Shown here in pieces: positions 19,660 through 21,864 of a stretch of 21,864 nucleotides of DNA. A model generated the notes under the pieces. That model searched no databases. It was not told the DNA's origin and saw nothing but the letters and a program-made list of their open reading frames with translations. Made by a program: the position numbers and the translations under genes. Source of the stretch: an uncultured Bacilli bacterium (lineage in GTDB: Bacteria; Bacillota_I; Bacilli_A; RF39; UBA660); the NCBI GenBank assembly GCA_947588975.1, contig CANQAF010000016.1, positions 1 through 21,864 on the forward strand, written 5' to 3'. Each line of letters starts with the position of its first letter. Position 1 is the stretch's first letter.

Positions 19660-21864
19660 TTATAAATCAAATCCACCTTGACATGTATTACTACCTGTCT
19701 TACATGAATTATATGTTCCATTTACATAACCACCCTGACATACATCTGAACAAGATTGCTTTGTTCCATATTGTGTACATGTAGTTGCGGTACATGTTTC
19801 TGAAATACATGTTTTGGAAGCAGCATTTGCACATGCAGCACCAGTAACAGTCTCTGTTCCGCAACCAGACTGTCTTCCAGTACTAGCTGCACCAACCGTA
19901 CATGTATGGCTGGCACCAGTAGAATTATGTACACAAGCATTTTGACATTGAGAATTACAAGCATTAGGATTTGATGCGGTACCTGAATAACACGTACTCG
20001 TACGAACTCCATTCTTCGTACAATAGCCGGTTATAGGATATAAAGTACAACTTTTATATAATGTACATGAGTAATTGGTACATGTAGTTGCGGTACATGT
20101 TGATTGTAGACAAACACTTGTATCTTGTACAGTAGTACACTTTTGTGTTTTCGTAGCACAATCGCTCCATGTTTGATTATATCCACCTTGACATGTATTA
20201 CTTCCTGTTTTGCAACTATTATATTTATACGTATGTGATACGGATGCTACATTACCAGCAGAGTCTTCACATTCATATGTTTTAGTTACATTGCTAGTAC
20301 CTGTTAGTGTCCAAGTAGTACCTGCTTTACTTGGATTTATTTCATAATTATCTTGACAAGTGACACCACCTACTGCAAACGTTGCAGTTGGTTTTGAGCG
20401 ATCCACCTTAAATGGACCTCCACAGACAATATCACCATCCACTCCTGTAGCACTTACTAATTTCCCACAAACATATATACCTGTCTGATTTTCTTCTATG
20501 GTAAGAACATCATTCTTACCTATTTCTATATTTGGTGTACAAGTAGAATTTGTAGACTTACAATAATATTGCTTTGATACACCACTTACTCCACTACTTT
20601 CTACTACAATTGAAATTTGACCATCTTTATACCAATCATTATTTCCTTTAGTACTTTTACTATCATCTATTTTAACTACTGGTTTTACACGGTCTATATT
20701 AGAAATTGCATATGAAGTAGCCTGTAAATAATTATAACCATCGGCAGTTTGTGCGATAATAGATCCATTTTCTGTAAATGACAATGTAGGATCAGAAGTT
20801 ACTTGATACCATACATTTTTCTGTAAATTTTTAGTTTTTTCACCATCACATGTATATTTACCATTCAATACATTACTACACGTAATCGCATCAATACTGG
20901 ATGTTACATCTATACTAGGTCGAATCAAATAAGCTCCTGTTCTGGTAAAGTGTACTGTTACGTCAACTTTATCTTTCGTCCAACCTTCTGGTTGTTTTGT
21001 ATATGTTGGAACAGCTAAATCAATAGTAGAAACTTCTTTCATAGCACTTTCCAATTTTAAATTATTTGTTTTATTACTTTCTACATATGTACCGTTATAA
21101 ACTCTTACCTTTACTTGATATACTTTTGGAATTAAATTTTCATAAGTATATGTATTACTACTACTTATATCCGTCCAACTATTTCCATTATCTATACTAT
21201 ATTGATATCTAGAAATATTACTTTCAGCATCTTTACCACTAGCTACTATAGTTAAATTTTTTCCAATTACACTATATGTAAAGTCTGCTTCTGTTGGTGC
21301 TGTTTTATCAATTGGTACTTTTATTTCATTCTGGCCCTTAATTCCAGCAATATTTTGAACATAACATTTTACTGTTGTAGAAGAATTTCCAGTTGTTTTA
21401 TACTCCGCTTTTCCTATATTGCCTAATCCATTAATCGTGTTATTATATTGTTCTGTCAATCCAATGCCATAAGTTAAAAAACCTGATTTAACTTTTGAAG
21501 TAGACATTTGTATGGTTGGATTAAATCCATACCATCCCCCAACTCCGATTGTTTCTTTCACTTGAAGAGTACAAGATGGAGTAGTTAGATCACAAGCACC
21601 ATCATATACTTGTAATTGATCTTTTTCACCAATTGCACAATATCTTCCATCACTTACATTGACCGCTCTAATATTTCCATTTTCACCAGTTTTTAATACT
21701 CCTGATATAAAGGAATTATTTTTAAATGGAATATTTTTTACTTCTATTCCTTCTTCTGGAATCTTTGTTAAATTATTTTCCACCAAGTAATATTGTATTT
21801 GAGAAAATGCTTCATAAACATTATCTTCAAATGCACCACGTCTAGCCTTTTCAATACTATTTGT
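19660..21864 (-). CDS. Giant prepilin-headed, cysteine-rich surface protein (N-terminus outside window)
   Basis: At least 734 residues; the frame stays open to the window edge, so the true start lies beyond 21864. A TTG at 21786 is internal. The first visible residues (NSIEKARRGAFEDNVYEA, then YYLVENNLTKIPEEGIEV) align with the region just after the pilin helix of the 1-576 protein (NVIEDTRKGAFKDSVMSA, YYLLENNMSEIQEGGIEV). The shared NVSDGRYCAIG block follows. Next come several Ig-like or hyalin-like modules (IDKTAPTEADFTYS, NIDRVKPVVKID, VDRSKPTATFAVGG). From C551 to the end 24 cysteines fall in about 184 residues, with YNSCKTGSNTCQGG and CTATTCT each occurring twice. Inferred role: pilus-borne or membrane-anchored extracellular adhesin or binding protein stabilised by disulphides. 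Confidence 0.86.
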   Translation of the reverse strand, partial: TNSIEKARRGAFEDNVYEAFSQIQYYLVENNLTKIPEEGIEVKNIPFKNNSFISGVLKTGENGNIRAVNVSDGRYCAIGEKDQLQVYDGACDLTTPSCTLQVKETIGVGGWYGFNPTIQMSTSKVKSGFLTYGIGLTEQYNNTINGLGNIGKAEYKTTGNSSTTVKCYVQNIAGIKGQNEIKVPIDKTAPTEADFTYSVIGKNLTIVASGKDAESNISRYQYSIDNGNSWTDISSSNTYTYENLIPKVYQVKVRVYNGTYVESNKTNNLKLESAMKEVSTIDLAVPTYTKQPEGWTKDKVDVTVHFTRTGAYLIRPSIDVTSSIDAITCSNVLNGKYTCDGEKTKNLQKNVWYQVTSDPTLSFTENGSIIAQTADGYNYLQATSYAISNIDRVKPVVKIDDSKSTKGNNDWYKDGQISIVVESSGVSGVSKQYYCKSTNSTCTPNIEIGKNDVLTIEENQTGIYVCGKLVSATGVDGDIVCGGPFKVDRSKPTATFAVGGVTCQDNYEINPSKAGTTWTLTGTSNVTKTYECEDSAGNVASVSHTYKYNSCKTGSNTCQGGYNQTWSDCATKTQKCTTVQDTSVCLQSTCTATTCTNYSCTLYKSCTLYPITGYCTKNGVRTSTCYSGTASNPNACNSQCQNACVHNSTGASHTCTVGAASTGRQSGCGTETVTGAACANAASKTCISETCTATTCTQYGTKQSCSDVCQGGYVNGTYNSCKTGSNTCQGGFDL
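19672..20223 (-). repeat. Direct repeats inside the cysteine-rich coding region
   Basis: A 42-base unit encoding YNSCKTGSNTCQGG is present at 19672-19713 and 20182-20223 (510 bases apart). An identical 23-base block is at 19775-19797 and 20078-20100 (303 bases apart, in frame). Recombination between copies would remove 170 or 101 codons without a frameshift. Confidence 0.85.

Noticed and set aside
19722..20012. Alternative minus-strand frame within the cysteine-rich region
   Set aside because: A shifted frame of the long gene; repetitive Val/Leu/His composition arises from the repeated Cys/Thr codons.
1..21864. Mycoplasma-type genetic code (TGA as Trp)
   Set aside because: All tryptophans are read from TGG and several genes end naturally at TGA, so the standard bacterial code applies.
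1..21864. tRNA, rRNA genes, insertion sequences or prophage
   Set aside because: No cloverleaf with a TTCGA-type loop, rRNA segment, transposase or terminal inverted repeat was found by eye; the P-loop kinase at 15719-16267 looks phage-like but stands alone in an operon of housekeeping genes.

Overview
The window is low-GC, gene-dense DNA from a member of the Bacillota (Firmicutes), most likely a small-genome, host-associated Bacilli or Erysipelotrichia-like lineage. This rests on the very AT-rich coding, AGGAGG-type ribosome binding sites, sigma-A-like promoters (often with an extended TGn -10 element), and a gene order that I recognise from Bacillus. TGA is used as a stop (sigma factor, anti-sigma, thioredoxin), so this is the standard bacterial code and not the Mycoplasma code. 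The lineage call is inference.

Layout: (1) 1-576, minus strand: 5' part of a type IV prepilin-like gene with an Ig-like extension. (2) 804-2228: archaeal/eukaryotic-type prolyl-tRNA synthetase. (3) 2430-3921: three-gene operon of an ECF-like sigma factor, a membrane anti-sigma-like protein and a small membrane-anchored protein, coupled by ATGA overlaps. (4) 4004-5832: trigger factor and GreA, each with its own promoter and terminator. (5) 5882-16267: a cluster matching the Bacillus alaS-ireB-ruvX-yrzB-mltG-trmR-trhP1-trhP2-greA order, read toward low coordinates. Three additions interrupt it: mscL after alaS, a P-loop nucleotide kinase before alaS, and two tandem-duplicated TPR-like repeat genes (8001-10712) between trmR and trhP1. 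(6) 16284-18578: AI-2E family permease, thioredoxin and CvpA. (7) 18680-19618, plus strand: RNase HIII, divergent from cvpA. (8) 19660-21864, minus strand: a very long prepilin-headed protein with Ig-like modules and a cysteine-dense C-terminus; its N-terminus lies beyond the window.

The genes serve translation fidelity (AlaRS, ProRS), wobble-uridine hydroxylation and methoxylation (TrhP1, TrhP2, TrmR), transcript cleavage (GreA), protein folding (trigger factor, thioredoxin), envelope growth and its control (MltG, IreB), DNA and RNA repair (RuvX, RNase HIII), and surface structures (the two prepilin-like proteins). Transcription units are very tightly packed: hairpin terminators overlap stop codons, and some -35 boxes lie inside the upstream terminator.

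The parts most likely to be undescribed are the pair of paralogous prepilin-headed surface proteins at the two ends, with the cysteine-rich giant at the right end, and the duplicated 32-residue-repeat genes inserted in the tRNA wobble-modification operon. The AlaRS is also unusually short: it lacks the C-Ala domain and the beta-barrel part of the editing module.
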